From Rosellinia necatrix (lineage: Eukaryota; Ascomycota; Sordariomycetes; Xylariales; Xylariaceae), in contig JAGYVD010000007.1 in NCBI GenBank assembly GCA_021209875.1, positions 682,001 through 746,000 of the forward strand: a stretch of 64,000 nucleotides of DNA, written 5' to 3'. Below are positions 25,429 to 35,567 of this stretch, piece by piece (within the stretch, counting starts at the first letter, position 1; every line of letters begins with the position of its first letter). The position numbers were made by a program, and so were the translations under genes. The notes beneath the pieces were generated by a model, which saw only the letters and a program-made list of their open reading frames with translations, made no database searches and had not been told where the DNA came from.

Positions 25429-25519
25429 GGGGGGGGGGGCGCGAGCGAGCGAGGTCTGTCTACTTTGCTCGTGGTGCTGCTGCCGCTGCTGCTGCTGCTG
25501 CTGCCGCCGCCGCCGCCGC
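25429..25519. repeat. Poly-G and CTG/CCG triplet block
   Basis: A run of about 11 G at 25429-25439, a short GCGA repeat, then GCTGCTGCC-type triplets from 25477. It lies in the 3' flank of the minus-strand finger/ankyrin gene. Confidence 0.85.
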
Positions 25520-25552
25520 TAGTTACTGTTGCTATTACCACGATCATGTTCG

Positions 25553-26374
25553 TCACGACGAGCCGGGATGAAGCACATTGGCCTGCAAGAGGGCGAGCCA
25601 AGGCCCCTCTTGTTCTGCCGCGATGGCCTCGGCGGTGCGCCCCCGGTCGTCCTCGAGGGCGCGGATGTCGTCCGACGGCGACATGAATGGCCGCTCCAAA
25701 GCCATGGCCTGTGCAATCTCCCTGAGCGGCGCGGGAAAGGCATCCGTGCGCAGGGGAGAGGCGACCCAGAGCAGCAGCCAGACGACCTCCTCCCTCTCCT
25801 GCTCGACGGCGATGTGGAGGCCGCTCTTCATGTTGGCGAGAGGGTCTTGGTAGCGAATGAGCTGTGCCGGGGAGAGCTTAGGCTGCTGCTCGCCGCCGTC
25901 GTCCCCGTCCTCGTCCTCGCCCTCCTGGGCGACATCGCGGAGCAGGTCCACGATGCCATCGACGTCGCCCTCGCCACACATTAGATGAAAGGCGCGAGCC
26001 GGTCGGGCTTGGGGATTAGCTGCCAAGTACGCCTCTTCCGTGATGGCTGGCAGTATGTCCAATCCCTCTTGAACGCCGCCCTCATTGGTGTACCTTGTCA
26101 ATATGGATGCCCCTGAGGCCCGTGGGAACGATGAGCTCGTGGTGGATGGCCCGGCGCCGTTCCCAGCCAAGGCTGATTGGCAAGACGGGCACGTCAATGA
26201 AGTGGCTACGTCCGCGGATTGGTCTAGGAGGCACTGCCAGTGGAAATGACAACCACAGACGAGTTCCAAATCATCCGGCACCGTCCGCGGGTCGGCGTTC
26301 TCGCCGTCTTCCTCAACCTCGACCTCCACGACGAGGGGATCCGCGCACAGTTTGCAGACGGCCATTGTCGACAT
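25553..26374 (-). CDS. C4HC3 (RING-variant-like) finger plus ankyrin-like repeat protein
   Basis: Single exon, 273 residues. The N-terminus holds a cysteine/histidine cluster: C7, C10, C40, C42, H45, C48, C62, C65. That spacing is C4HC3, the ligand order of RING-variant and PHD-type fingers. The segment CGCHFHWQC resembles the RING core CGHxFHxxC with Cys in place of the first His. From about residue 130 come helical repeats in ankyrin style (FHLMCGEGDVDGIVDLLRDV; SGLHIAVEQEREEVVWLLLW; a final GRTAEAIAAEQ), with an acidic Glu/Asp loop between repeats. A ubiquitin-ligase or adaptor role is inference only. A second in-frame ATG lies three codons downstream and would not affect the finger. It converges on the Uds1-type gene across a very long spacer. 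Confidence 0.8.
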   Translation of the reverse strand: MSTMAVCKLCADPLVVEVEVEEDGENADPRTVPDDLELVCGCHFHWQCLLDQSADVATSLTCPSCQSALAGNGAGPSTTSSSFPRASGASILTRYTNEGGVQEGLDILPAITEEAYLAANPQARPARAFHLMCGEGDVDGIVDLLRDVAQEGEDEDGDDGGEQQPKLSPAQLIRYQDPLANMKSGLHIAVEQEREEVVWLLLWVASPLRTDAFPAPLREIAQAMALERPFMSPSDDIRALEDDRGRTAEAIAAEQEGPWLALLQANVLHPGSS

Positions 26375-26637
26375 CCTCCCTTAGGTTTGGTGTGCGTTCT
26401 CACTGGTCAATAGCGCATCAGGACAGCGTCAGGCGAGGCGAGGCGATCAACGACGGAGACTTGCGGCGACACAAGGCCAACCAACTATGGTTCTCGCTAC
26501 ATCATCTATACTGAAAACAGAGGTGGGCTGGCGCCAGGGATGTCGATGGTGAGGATGAGGCGTCCGCCCCCTCTGCAACCCGAGTGGATCTACGTCGAGC
26601 ACCGGAAGGAGGTTCCTTCACCTGGACACAGCTGGGT

Positions 26638-26722
26638 GATGGATGGATGGATGGTGGATGGACAGCGGATGGACGGTGGATGGACGGCGGATGGACAGCG
26701 GATGGACAGCGGATGGATGGAT
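26638..26722. repeat. 11-bp minisatellite (GGATGGACAGC)n
   Basis: About five 11-bp units with variants ending CGGT or CGGC, bounded by GGAT tetranucleotides on both sides and followed by a GA run. It lies about 265-350 bp upstream of the finger/ankyrin start codon. Confidence 0.92.
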
Positions 26723-27399
26723 AGAGAGAGAGACATACCGGATGGGTGCAGGGAGAGGCGACGTTGGTTGGAGAAGGTGTTTGTTCGGACTTACCGACTC
26801 GAGACGTAGTGGTGAGATATGATCGGATGGAGGCCTCCCTTAGATGCAGTAATGGTTTATCGCGGCGGAGAGCCACGTACGGGTCGATGTCTGATGAGGA
26901 TGACAATACCTAGGTAGGTAGGTAGGCACTCCTAGCGTAATGCTCGACGATAGAGCTGTGGGTGTTGGTTGATAAGAAAAATATTTTCTGCACGTATGTT
27001 GTTGCACCAGGTCGGGAGGCATCGAAGATCGAAGGTAGGCATCTCGATAGGTACCCGATCTGCCTTGCCTTGGGCATCCATGGCTATCGCATAAAACCGT
27101 TATTAGACCACAACTACTCCTTTGTTTGCAAAGTACTTGGCCTAAGCCGGTATAATGTACCTATCTAGGCTATGATCGCGCCGGCACCAGCCACTTCGAC
27201 CCCACAGTCTTGGATAACTATTCGGAGTGTGGAATTTCTAAGACAGTAGCATTTAAGATCTGTGTAGCGTATTGTCGATACCAAAGACAGTCGTCGAAAA
27301 ATGGCCTATTCCAATGCCGTTACTTTGACTCTTAGTAGGTTAGGATTACCGTAATCCACTAATTAGGGTTGACTAAAGTACATGGCCTAACTATCTGAA

Positions 27400-27495
27400 G
27401 TTACCAGGTAGGTAGTTACTTAGGTAGTTACTTAGGTAAGGAAAACCCGTCAGGTTAAGCTAGTTACTAGGTACTGGGTAGGTACTTTACCTAGT
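27400..27495. repeat. TAGGTA/TTACTTAGG motif cluster
   Basis: Dense copies of AGGTAGTTACTT and TAGGTA in both orientations; the same motif family recurs near 2.7, 6.4, 26.9, 32.4 and 39.6 kb. Confidence 0.75.
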
Positions 27496-28495
27496 TTTAT
27501 GCTTTAGCACTAAGGTACGGACGGTCCAGACAGCGACCAGGTTAAGCATCTAGTCTACTTAGGGCTTAGCTCATATGCTTATAACGCATCTAGGGTTTGG
27601 TTTGTTCATTGCAAAGGCCATTCCATTCCCATCACAGCATCAGGTCCCAGAGTTGTTGGTTATTCTTAGTTATTGAGGGAAAAAAAAAAAAATAACCGTT
27701 AAAGTGGCCCGGATACCATATATGGTATGCCGGGACTAATTCAACACAGGCACATGGCTGTGGTAGATAGCTAGCTGCCTTGCTTACCCAGGCTGGTTAC
27801 CCTAGTCTATCTTCCTACATGCCTTGGTCTAGTAGATGTTTGGCTAGGAAGCATAGTAGTTTGGGTAGGTCGATGAGCGCTTTTGGTTTCGCACGAACAC
27901 TTTTTGCCACTTGGAATGCTACTTGTAAGGAGCAGAAGGAGCATTAAGGAGCATGAGAAGGACGAAACGTTGCTTCTGGCCGGGTAACATGCCCGAACCA
28001 ATTGCTATGTTGTGTTGGACAACTCCTTTTCTTCATAAGCAGAAATGCACATGAAGGCTCCCGAACCCGTCGACGACCTGTCAACGTGCAATTGAGGGAG
28101 CCCTCCGCTGCGTCCCGCCCCTTTAACTCCGTATTAGTTAGCCGGCCCCATGCACAGAATCGTCCCCCTCGCCCTCGTCTTGGCGAACCTAGTGGCTTGG
28201 CCGGGCGGTGCAGGTATAGGCGGCTTACGGGATCAAAGTTCGAATCGGGTATTTATTTATTTTTTCCCTGGGTGTTCCCTGGGAACGTTGACCGATCACA
28301 GGCGTGCGCTGGCCCGTCTCCATGAGCAAGACGACGCCTGAAACAGAAACAAGCCGCCCGGGCTAGCGCCATAGTTTATTAGAACCTTCGATTTTCCCAA
28401 CCCGGGCGTTCCGGCCCAGGCACCAGGGAGCGGTTAGACCCTCCGCTGCCGTCCTCTGTCTGCCTCCTGCTTGCTCTCCCCCCCCGCCAACCCAG

Positions 28496-28527
28496 CCGTA
28501 GCGTAGCGTAGCGCAGCGCAGCGCGGT
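28496..28527. repeat. (GTAGC/GCAGC)n pentanucleotide repeat
   Basis: About six 5-bp units. Confidence 0.85.
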
Positions 28528-29655
28528 GTATGTTACATGGTAGAAGGGCGGATCTGGCCCATGACAGATCAACCCGACTTTTTTCTTTCTGGTCTTGGCT
28601 ACTGCAACGCCTATGCAAGGAGTGGGAAGCTGAGTGTGTTTCATCCGGCCAACCGGGTCCGCGGGATACGGTAGCTCCCTACATACCTGCTCGCAAGCCT
28701 CCCTAAATGAGATGGAAAGACAAAGAAAAAAAAAATTAAGGCGTTCCCTGGAGGGCATAGGGTTCCGCCCTGGTGGTTCCGCCATGCCCTTTCTCCGCCC
28801 GCGGACCCTCGTCAAATGGGTGGCCAAGCTAGCCCAGCTCCCGGCAGCCTTCTGGACCAACCGTTGCGTCATGACAGCTTCCCGAATTCATAGGTGATCG
28901 GCCGCCTCGTAATCAAGCCACATCGTGGAGATCGGCCCATAAGTGGGTTGGACTCTCTTTAAGTCCATTAGTCGCTTCTTTCGAACCTCAGCTGGCCCGG
29001 GATGTTGTCATTTCGGCAGGAAGAAAGACTAAATAGTTTGTAGTTATCATTATAGGATTGCCTTTCTCCGGACGTCGAGTTTCACGCCAGACATTGGCGT
29101 GTTGTCAACTTCGTGATGATCCATGCCAAGTAGTCTTCGGGCCTATCCTTCCTTATCATAGCGTTTGTACATCCTTCGCCTGTGTGCTTGTGCATGTGCG
29201 TTTCGTATATGTGTGTAAATCTGTCGTGTCGACATGTATATGTAATTGTAAGTGGTAGTTGTGCGTAAATAATAATTCTAAGGCGGCCTCCCGATGTATC
29301 AAACTTCGCCGTTTTGTCCAGAAACCATCCATAATCACACACTCATTGCGCAAACCAGAGTCATCTAGACTAATCTGCTCTAACCAGGAGCATTCATGCC
29401 AGCCCGTCCCTGGGGCCGTTTTTTTCCCACCGTGCCATTTTGCATAAGGGGGGGGACCCAGCCCCCCTTTTCCCGTATCTAGACCAACGTTGACCCGTCC
29501 AGTCTTTCCCATCTCGAAATTCGTGTGTATCAAATGCATATGTCGTTATTTGTTTTCTCGCTGAGGGGTATCATTCGCCTTTTTAGTGGTATCAAAAGTT
29601 CAAAGGCAATATACTGTGGTCGGCGTATGTTGATAGTGTTATCGTCGTGTGTATA

Positions 29656-30504
29656 TTATGCGGTTTGTGGCCGTGCTCGAATCCATCGTTGTACCGCTCG
29701 TAGGCCCGGATCCTCGGCCGTCCAGCGACCCATGTTTTGATCCGAAGTTTGAAGCTCTTGGTAGATGCCTGCGTCCGTGATCTGTGAGAGCTCCTAGATA
29801 GGTAAAGCGTTAGCCCACACGTTGGAGACCGCTCGGACTTTGGGTGAAGGGTTATACGGCGGCATCGGAAGTGGAGGATGTTCTACGGTGACGAGGTAAG
29901 GGGGACTGGCATACCGTCCGGAGCTGGTCATCACACGCTTTCAGTTGTCGTCGGTTCGAGGAGCTCGGCCGGCCGCCCTGGAGAACCTGCTCCCGGTATT
30001 CCACCCATCGCTGTGCCGCGGCCTGGCGGAGATAGATCTTCTGTGCTTCGTGTCTTCGAGCAATGGCGTCTAATAGGACCCTAGGGGGAGCCGTCAAGGT
30101 CAGCATCTCGATCCCCGATGGCATCATTGTACGTCTAGGAATCCGCAAACACACTGCTTCAGCTCCGCCTTGGATTGTTCATCCTCGCCGCCGGTTGTTT
30201 GTGGGACCATGACGTCCGCCGCGCAGTTTAGGATATGTTGGCCGTCTAAGGCACATTGCCGCAATGCTGCCCAACCCTCCGTCTGATAATCATCATGGTG
30301 TAGTGGCTCCGTCGGCGCGGCCGCGATGTAGTACTGGAGCGTTCGAAAGTCGGAGAGGACTTCGGCAACCCGCACCGTCCGGTATTCGTTCACTAAGGGG
30401 GAGGGAGTTTGTGGTTAGAACGGATATGGCTCGGACGTTTTGCCCCGAAGATCGAGCTGCTCTCGGTTGGGCGTCTATGGTCTTTCGCACTCACATCCGT
30501 CCAT
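29656..30504 (-). CDS. Conserved-looking hypothetical protein, 183 residues, four exons
   Basis: Not recognised. Exons: 30504-30495, 30392-30155, 30080-29915, 29793-29656. Exon 1 has only 10 coding bases (MDG plus one base), with a GTGAGT donor; intron 1 has a TTCTAACC branch and a pyrimidine tract before TTAG. Intron 2 has a GTGTGT donor and GCTGACC branch, and intron 3 a GTATGC donor and GCTAAC branch. Phase is kept at all three junctions and the frame closes at TAA, which together make the model convincing although no single exon exceeds 80 codons. The protein is soluble, with no signal peptide or TM, and mainly helical: EYRTVRVAEVLSDFRTLQYY at the start, a middle amphipathic helix (RRHEAQKIYLRQAAAQRWVE) and a charged C-terminus (DPGLRAVQRWIRARPQTA). 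Function cannot be stated. Confidence 0.7.
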
Positions 30505-31290
30505 TTTGTACAGGTATCTTCGGGGATTAAAAAAAAATTGGCGAGGAATTAGTGAAAGTAGAGAAATTGCTGTGAATGCCGAAAACCGGGACTGGAGAAG
30601 TGTATTAAGATAGCAATCTGATAGGTATTAAAGAGAGCCGAGAAAGAAGAGATCGCCAATAGGCTCAGGGGCCAAGCAAAAGAGATAGCGGCAAGGCTGC
30701 TGGAGCAGGTTCTCGGGCAGCTCTGAAGGGGTTATTGATGAAGAACCTTCATGTCGAGACGGGCACATGCTCGAAGAGACTACGCAGTTTTTGTATTATT
30801 TTCCCGCGACTCCTATAAGTCGTCTAGTGACTTGTCTGAGCTTATCAACAGACTAAGACAGATTCGATTTTGGACGAACTCCTCCCACCCCCCGACGGCG
30901 AATTTTAGCTATGGTGTTCCATAGAATTACAAGCGGCGTTAGACCACGTCCGGCCCCCAGCTCCCGAGACCATAGCACCCATCAAAGCCGGCATCGAATC
31001 GGAGTCCCTAACGACATATCTATCCCTACCGGACACTTTCAAGCTCAAACCTGGGAATCCTAACAGAGCTGGACCGTCGATCGTCGCTTATTACTCCGCG
31101 AGAGAACTAAACCCTGCTGCGCATGGACTTGACTCGCTAGCCAGGGTCCATCTCGTGGCAGGAGACGCCTCATCTGCAAGGCCCTCGGCGGACGCTTGGG
31201 ACCATCTAGCGCTCCACCTTCGCTGGATGGCATAATATCATGGGACCGGCGAACTAGAATTGCCATGGAGGGACGGGTACCATGTCACCT

Positions 31291-31332
31291 GTGCGGCCTG
31301 TAGCGTGCGGCCTGTAGCGTGCGGCCTGTGGG
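31291..31332. repeat. 14-bp tandem repeat, 3 copies
   Basis: Unit GTGCGGCCTGTAGC, two exact copies and a third ending in GTGGG. Confidence 0.92.
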
Positions 31333-31959
31333 AGCAGGGCCGCGGACTGTGGAAGCAAGCAGGGGGAGCCGTATAAGCAGAGCGCGCGAGAGAGAGAGAG
31401 AGAGGCAGAGACAGAGAGGGTGGTCAGTGGGGAAGGGTTGAGAGCCAGAGCAAGCAGCAGACGCAGGAGAGGAAGAGGCTCGTAGGAGTAGGGTGAAGAC
31501 GCTGGCGAGAGGACGGACAGGTCGCACGGTATTCAGCGCGCCACTATCATGACATTAGCCCCGATAGAGGGTGGTCGTCAGGTGTAATGGGACAAAGAAA
31601 TGGAGGGTTCAGATGGATACAGACGGATATCGCGAAGTTGTGTGGGAAGAGTCTGCCCAATGGCAGGCCTCTGTCAACCCCAAGCCACCAGAGCCCACTA
31701 TAAAGAGTGAGCTGAAAGGGAGGCATTGTACCTATTGCGGATAGGGCCTGTTCACTGGCGCTAAGGCTACCCGGGGACCCAGGTATCCGCCTAGCTGCTG
31801 GGGCCCCTTAGCCGCTAGCTTGGCCCCGACAGACGAGACAGAGGCTGCTGCTGCCAGTCATCGTGCTGATCTGCATCTGGACGGCTAGTTGATCACTCCA
31901 TCGCGTCTACAAGTACGAACTACCTTTGGTCGAGCCTGCACCTGCACCTGTGCTTTTAG

Positions 31960-32090
31960 CTTAATAATATAATAATGATATTATAATAAGAATGATAATA
32001 GTAATGATGATGCTGACGATAATAGTAACACACTAAGGACAACAGCAAATAATAACGATAATGACGATAAGAACAATGATAATGAACCAC
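31960..32090. repeat. AAT/GAT-rich low-complexity stretch
   Basis: Irregular AATAAT, GATAAT and GATGAT triplets over about 130 bp. Confidence 0.75.
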
Positions 32091-32620
32091 GAAGCTCCCT
32101 ACTTCCTCGGATAGCATTACATTATTGGGGGCCATGATGCCTTTCGCATCGTGCATGCAGGGGAAAAAAACCAAAAAAAAAAAAAAGAAAGGAATGGAGA
32201 ATGCAGAATATTGTCTATCGCATCAAACCCCCCCCTTCGACCTCGCTTAAGTCAGCACATACATACCTACACCTACATGCATACCTTACATACATACCTA
32301 CATACATAGGCGGAGGCGGAGGCGGCAGCGGCAGCGGGTGGTACATGGGGGGGATGAGGTAACCCATATGAGCCGCAGTCCCTTTGCCTATCACCTTGAC
32401 CTACCTACCGTAGGTACCTAACCTAACCTACCTACCTACTAGGGTACTTGGGTGTATGTAATGTAGGTACTTACATACTTATTGATTGCCTGCATCATCT
32501 CACCCAATATACCTGTATTGACCGAACCATGCGACGCAGACATCAAACATTGGCATGGGCATGCTTGGGGTTGGATACTTCAACACATCACGTATGTAAC
32601 AATACCATTAGTTACGACTT

Positions 32621-32715
32621 CAACATACAACCATACAACCATAAAACCACAAAACCACGAACCACGAACCACAACCACAAACCACAAAACCACAAAACCA
32701 CAACCCGCACCACCA
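32621..32715. repeat. AACCACA-type minisatellite
   Basis: About twelve 6-9 bp units of the AAACCAC/GAACCAC kind. Confidence 0.85.
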
Positions 32716-32770
32716 CTACTTAACTTGCCCAGCCCGTCCTCTGCCCTATGGATGCCCCTGCTGCCGCCAC

Positions 32771-32810
32771 GCCCATGCTATGCCATGCCATGCCCATGCC
32801 ATGCCCATGC
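32771..32810. repeat. CCATGCC tandem repeat
   Basis: Mixed 5- and 6-bp units of ATGCC and CATGCC. Confidence 0.8.
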
Positions 32811-33036
32811 TTTTTGCTGATGCCAATGGAACCCACCCTTGTTCCTCGGAGGGGAGGTTCCACTGCCGTGGGACGGCATGGCGGCAGCGTCTCGTCTAAT
32901 TCGGCTGACACAAGACAGACATCATCCCAATAGTTTCCATAAATAGCCGCCGAGGAACCTTCATCATGGTTTGTGAGCCCCTACCGTCTTGTCTAGACTG
33001 CTGCCTTCACGTTCAAGCGATGCATTCGTTCACTTA

Positions 33037-33071
33037 TACATGTCCATACATGTCCATACATGTCCGTACAT
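33037..33071. repeat. 10-bp tandem repeat (ATACATGTCC)n
   Basis: About 3.5 copies, the last with GTACATG. Confidence 0.88.
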
Positions 33072-33472
33072 GGATTATCTATACTTATCCATAACATCCA
33101 TAATGGCAGCCAAGAGCAGACCGAGAGAGAACGTAGCTGGCTGGGTTCAGCTCATCAACGCCTGCCTCTCGTCATCTAAGGGGACCGCGCGGCGAGAACA
33201 GTCCGCGCCCGTACGGCCGGAGTGAGTAAAACATTGTTGGGGGTTTGGTTGCCATGACAGATTGCAGTTGTCACGTCGAGATCGGATTTGCTTGTTCAAC
33301 GCCTCATTGGACGCCATCATACTATTGCACACGGAGGATAAGGGGCGCATATCAAAATATCCCTGCCTCGCCTGATAGGGCTACGATGGGTGGCAAGAAC
33401 AACAATCTCGCCGAGGAGACGAATCAGCTACGTGGACCAACGTTCAGCCTTATGCTGTCTCGGCCCTATCCA

Positions 33473-34563
33473 CTAGTCCTTCTCCGCAATAGCTTGGAGT
33501 CTGTCGTCTATCTCCTCTTCCGTCAGGGTCCGGAAGGAGGGATCGGTGCCATCCTTGCCGTCCGCTCGGGGGCCTCCCACTATCCCGACCTCGATCTCCC
33601 CCTTCTTAAAATCCATGCTGAGGACCGTGCTGAGCGTGGTGATGGCCAGTTCCACAACATCTTCCCAGCTGCCCTCGGCGTGATCCTTGTTCTTGAGCTT
33701 CTTCTCCAGATGATTCAGAGCCTCCTGTTGTTTGGGGCCGGCCGCCGTACCCTTGTAGCCAACGTAATAACCCGCGGGGTCGCACTTGAAGAGCTGCGGA
33801 CCGAATTCAGCGTCGAGCGATATTAGTGTTGTTGCGACACCATAGGGGCGCATGTGTGCCTGCCATAACGTCAGCCTCGAGGCTCACAACGTAATCCGCG
33901 TAACAACCATACCCTCTGGGTGTAGACCTGGCTGATGTTCGCCAGTCTCTTAGCTAAGACGTCGCACGGCATCTCATATCCATATTTGTAGCGGAATTCG
34001 GCCGCTTCACCCTGGGCCCGCTGAGCAAACGCACGGGCGTCCGCGATGGACCCGGTCATGACGCAACCAACCGATGGCGAGATTTGGAAGATGTGGGATA
34101 CGGAGGAGGGCTCGATCAATTTGTCCTGGCACGTGGAGTAATCTTCAGCCTCACGCATCGCTAAGCAGCTGGGTAGAGAGGTAGGGGGGCACTTACAGGG
34201 ACCTTTTTCTGGGATAGGACCACAGCGCAATCCTTACCCCGAACACCTATTGACATAATATTGGCAGCCGTGATCGCCTTGAACGCATACTCTATGTGAA
34301 AAACAGCTCCGTCAGTTGCAAAAGTCCCTTCACCGCTGTTCTCGTCGCGTTTCGAGGGGTGGCGTGGGGTCTGGGAGCTGACACGAGGGGTCGTCGCCAC
34401 CTATCGCTGAACGTACCGACCTGGTAGAGCCTGCCCTGCTCGGAGAAGATGGTGATATGCCGGTCAAAACCAGCGCTTCCTAGCCAAAGAACCGCTGTCA
34501 GTATCGCGACCAGGCCATCACAACAGCCTCCATCCGGGCTGATCAATACGTACCGCTCGACAT
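33473..34563 (-). CDS. SCL1: 20S proteasome subunit alpha type-6 (alpha-1, Scl1/PSMA6)
   Basis: Structural subunit of the outer alpha ring of the 20S core, which gates entry to the proteolytic chamber in cytosol and nucleus. Five exons: 34563-34554, 34479-34417, 34291-34197, 34125-33913, 33859-33473, giving 255 residues with phase kept at every junction. Exon 1 codes only MSS plus one base. The alpha-subunit signature [20 protein letters not shown] spans exons 2 and 3, followed by [51 protein letters not shown] and [20 protein letters not shown]. All match yeast Scl1 region by region. There is no catalytic Thr, as expected for alpha subunits. It is divergent from the WKF gene over a 1.0-kb shared upstream region. 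I saw no clear Rpn4-type GGTGGCAAA element near the start. Confidence 0.97.
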
Positions 34564-35567
34564 GATGACGAAATACGCTAAAGCGGCGGAATATTGGGGT
34601 CAGCTTGTGAGAGGAGGGTATGCAGAGGGGTTCGTTGGCGTGGTAGGGTGAGTAACCGGGTGAGTAGCCGGGTGGGTTGATGTGGTAGGTAGGAGGGATA
34701 ATTTGTTGTGTTGACGACAGAGCTGAGCGATCTTGTCCTAATTATGAGCCTTGTCCCGCGCCGCCTGGATGCAATTGACAAGGGACCTGGAAGCCGTTAC
34801 GCAGTTGAGCTGCCTGAGGTAGAGCTTGGGCCACATGGGAAAGAGGTACCTCGATGCACCTGCGGAGGGAGCCGACCCCACAGGTACCTTTTAGGCGGCT
34901 CGAAGTGCCCCAGTGGTGCTGTGGGTGGTGCTACAGTGATGCACTCGGCTATACTGATATATTCCGCTTCTTGCATGAAATATCAGTAGGGGACAAGTTC
35001 AATGCAATTCTCAACACTCCACTCACTTGTATTCCGCCCCGCCAGTGCCGCCAGTGCAGGTGGACACACCCGTCCATCCTATGCCGCCCTGATCCACTCT
35101 CTAAAAAGATAGAAAAAAACAAGCGGCACCTAGATAGGAAGAGAGCTCAAGATAAATCTTCAGCGGACCTCAAACGTGTCGTGCATTTTCATTGGCGACC
35201 ACGGAGCTCTTGAGCGAGTATAGAGGTAGGCATTGCTACGTGTACGAAATATAAATCTGCATCGGCGCTAACGGATCTAGTAGTTAGTTAGAGTCTGGCA
35301 TGCAGCAGAATCTGAGCTTAGGTTGAAGCTGTATTCTCATTTTTTTTTCTACATATGCAGCATCACCAGCTGCCCTGTTGAATCCGAGACACATCAAACC
35401 AGGCATCTCTCTCTCTCTCTCTCGCTCTCTCTCTCTCAAACCTGTTTGTTGCGTGCGTGGAGGGGGGCCTCGGCGTACTAGATCGACCTCCCGGTCTTCT
35501 TGGTGCACAGCAAGCAAGCAAGCGCACTTTTCTATTTGTCCAGGCGGGCTCTGTCCAATCTCCGGCC
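34564..35567. promoter_or_regulatory. Divergent promoter region between SCL1 and the WKF gene
   Basis: One-kilobase head-to-head interval. A CT-rich block at 35406-35437 lies about 130-160 bp upstream of the WKF start, a position and composition typical of fungal core promoters. Tandem GGGTGAGTA units at 34647-34680 lie close to the SCL1 start. Transcription start sites are not determined. Confidence 0.55.

Larger units (their letters stand above)
18903..25552. other. Convergent intergenic, 6.6 kb, no gene recognised
   Basis: Lies between two genes pointing at each other, where fungi normally have only short spacers. Contents: poly-A directly after the Uds1 stop; many T and A runs (19000-19930); a G-rich tract at 19486-19510; CA arrays; an ATGGATCTT repeat; purine/pyrimidine-biased and CTCC-rich stretches at 21300-21620; pentanucleotide arrays; three copies of AAGTGCTTGCA at 23016-23201; and a poly-G plus CTG/CCG triplet block at 25429-25519. 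Frames up to 233 codons exist but are Arg/Pro/Gly-biased without domains. A non-coding transcript or long untranslated regions are possible. Confidence 0.6.
26375..29655. other. Intergenic, 3.3 kb
   Basis: Left part is the upstream region of the finger/ankyrin gene with the 11-bp minisatellite. TAGGTA arrays occur at 26910-26932 and 27400-27495, an A run at 27680-27692, and a GTAGC/GCAGC repeat at 28496-28527. A 63-codon frame at 28150-28341 begins with a hydrophobic leader but has no other support. No gene is called. Confidence 0.6.
30505..33472. other. Intergenic, 3.0 kb, clustered simple repeats
   Basis: No gene supported. It holds a 14-bp repeat (31291-31332), a GA run (31387-31404), an AAT-rich stretch (31960-32090), ACAT/ACCT arrays (32257-32310), GGCGGA triplets (32309-32338), TAGGTA motifs (32400-32480), an AACCACA repeat (32621-32715), a CCATG repeat (32771-32810) and a 10-bp repeat (33037-33071). 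Confidence 0.6.

Noticed and set aside
28150..28341. 63-codon frame with a hydrophobic, signal-peptide-like start
   Set aside because: Too short, no cysteine pattern or sequence continuity, and the hydrophobic leader alone can arise by chance.
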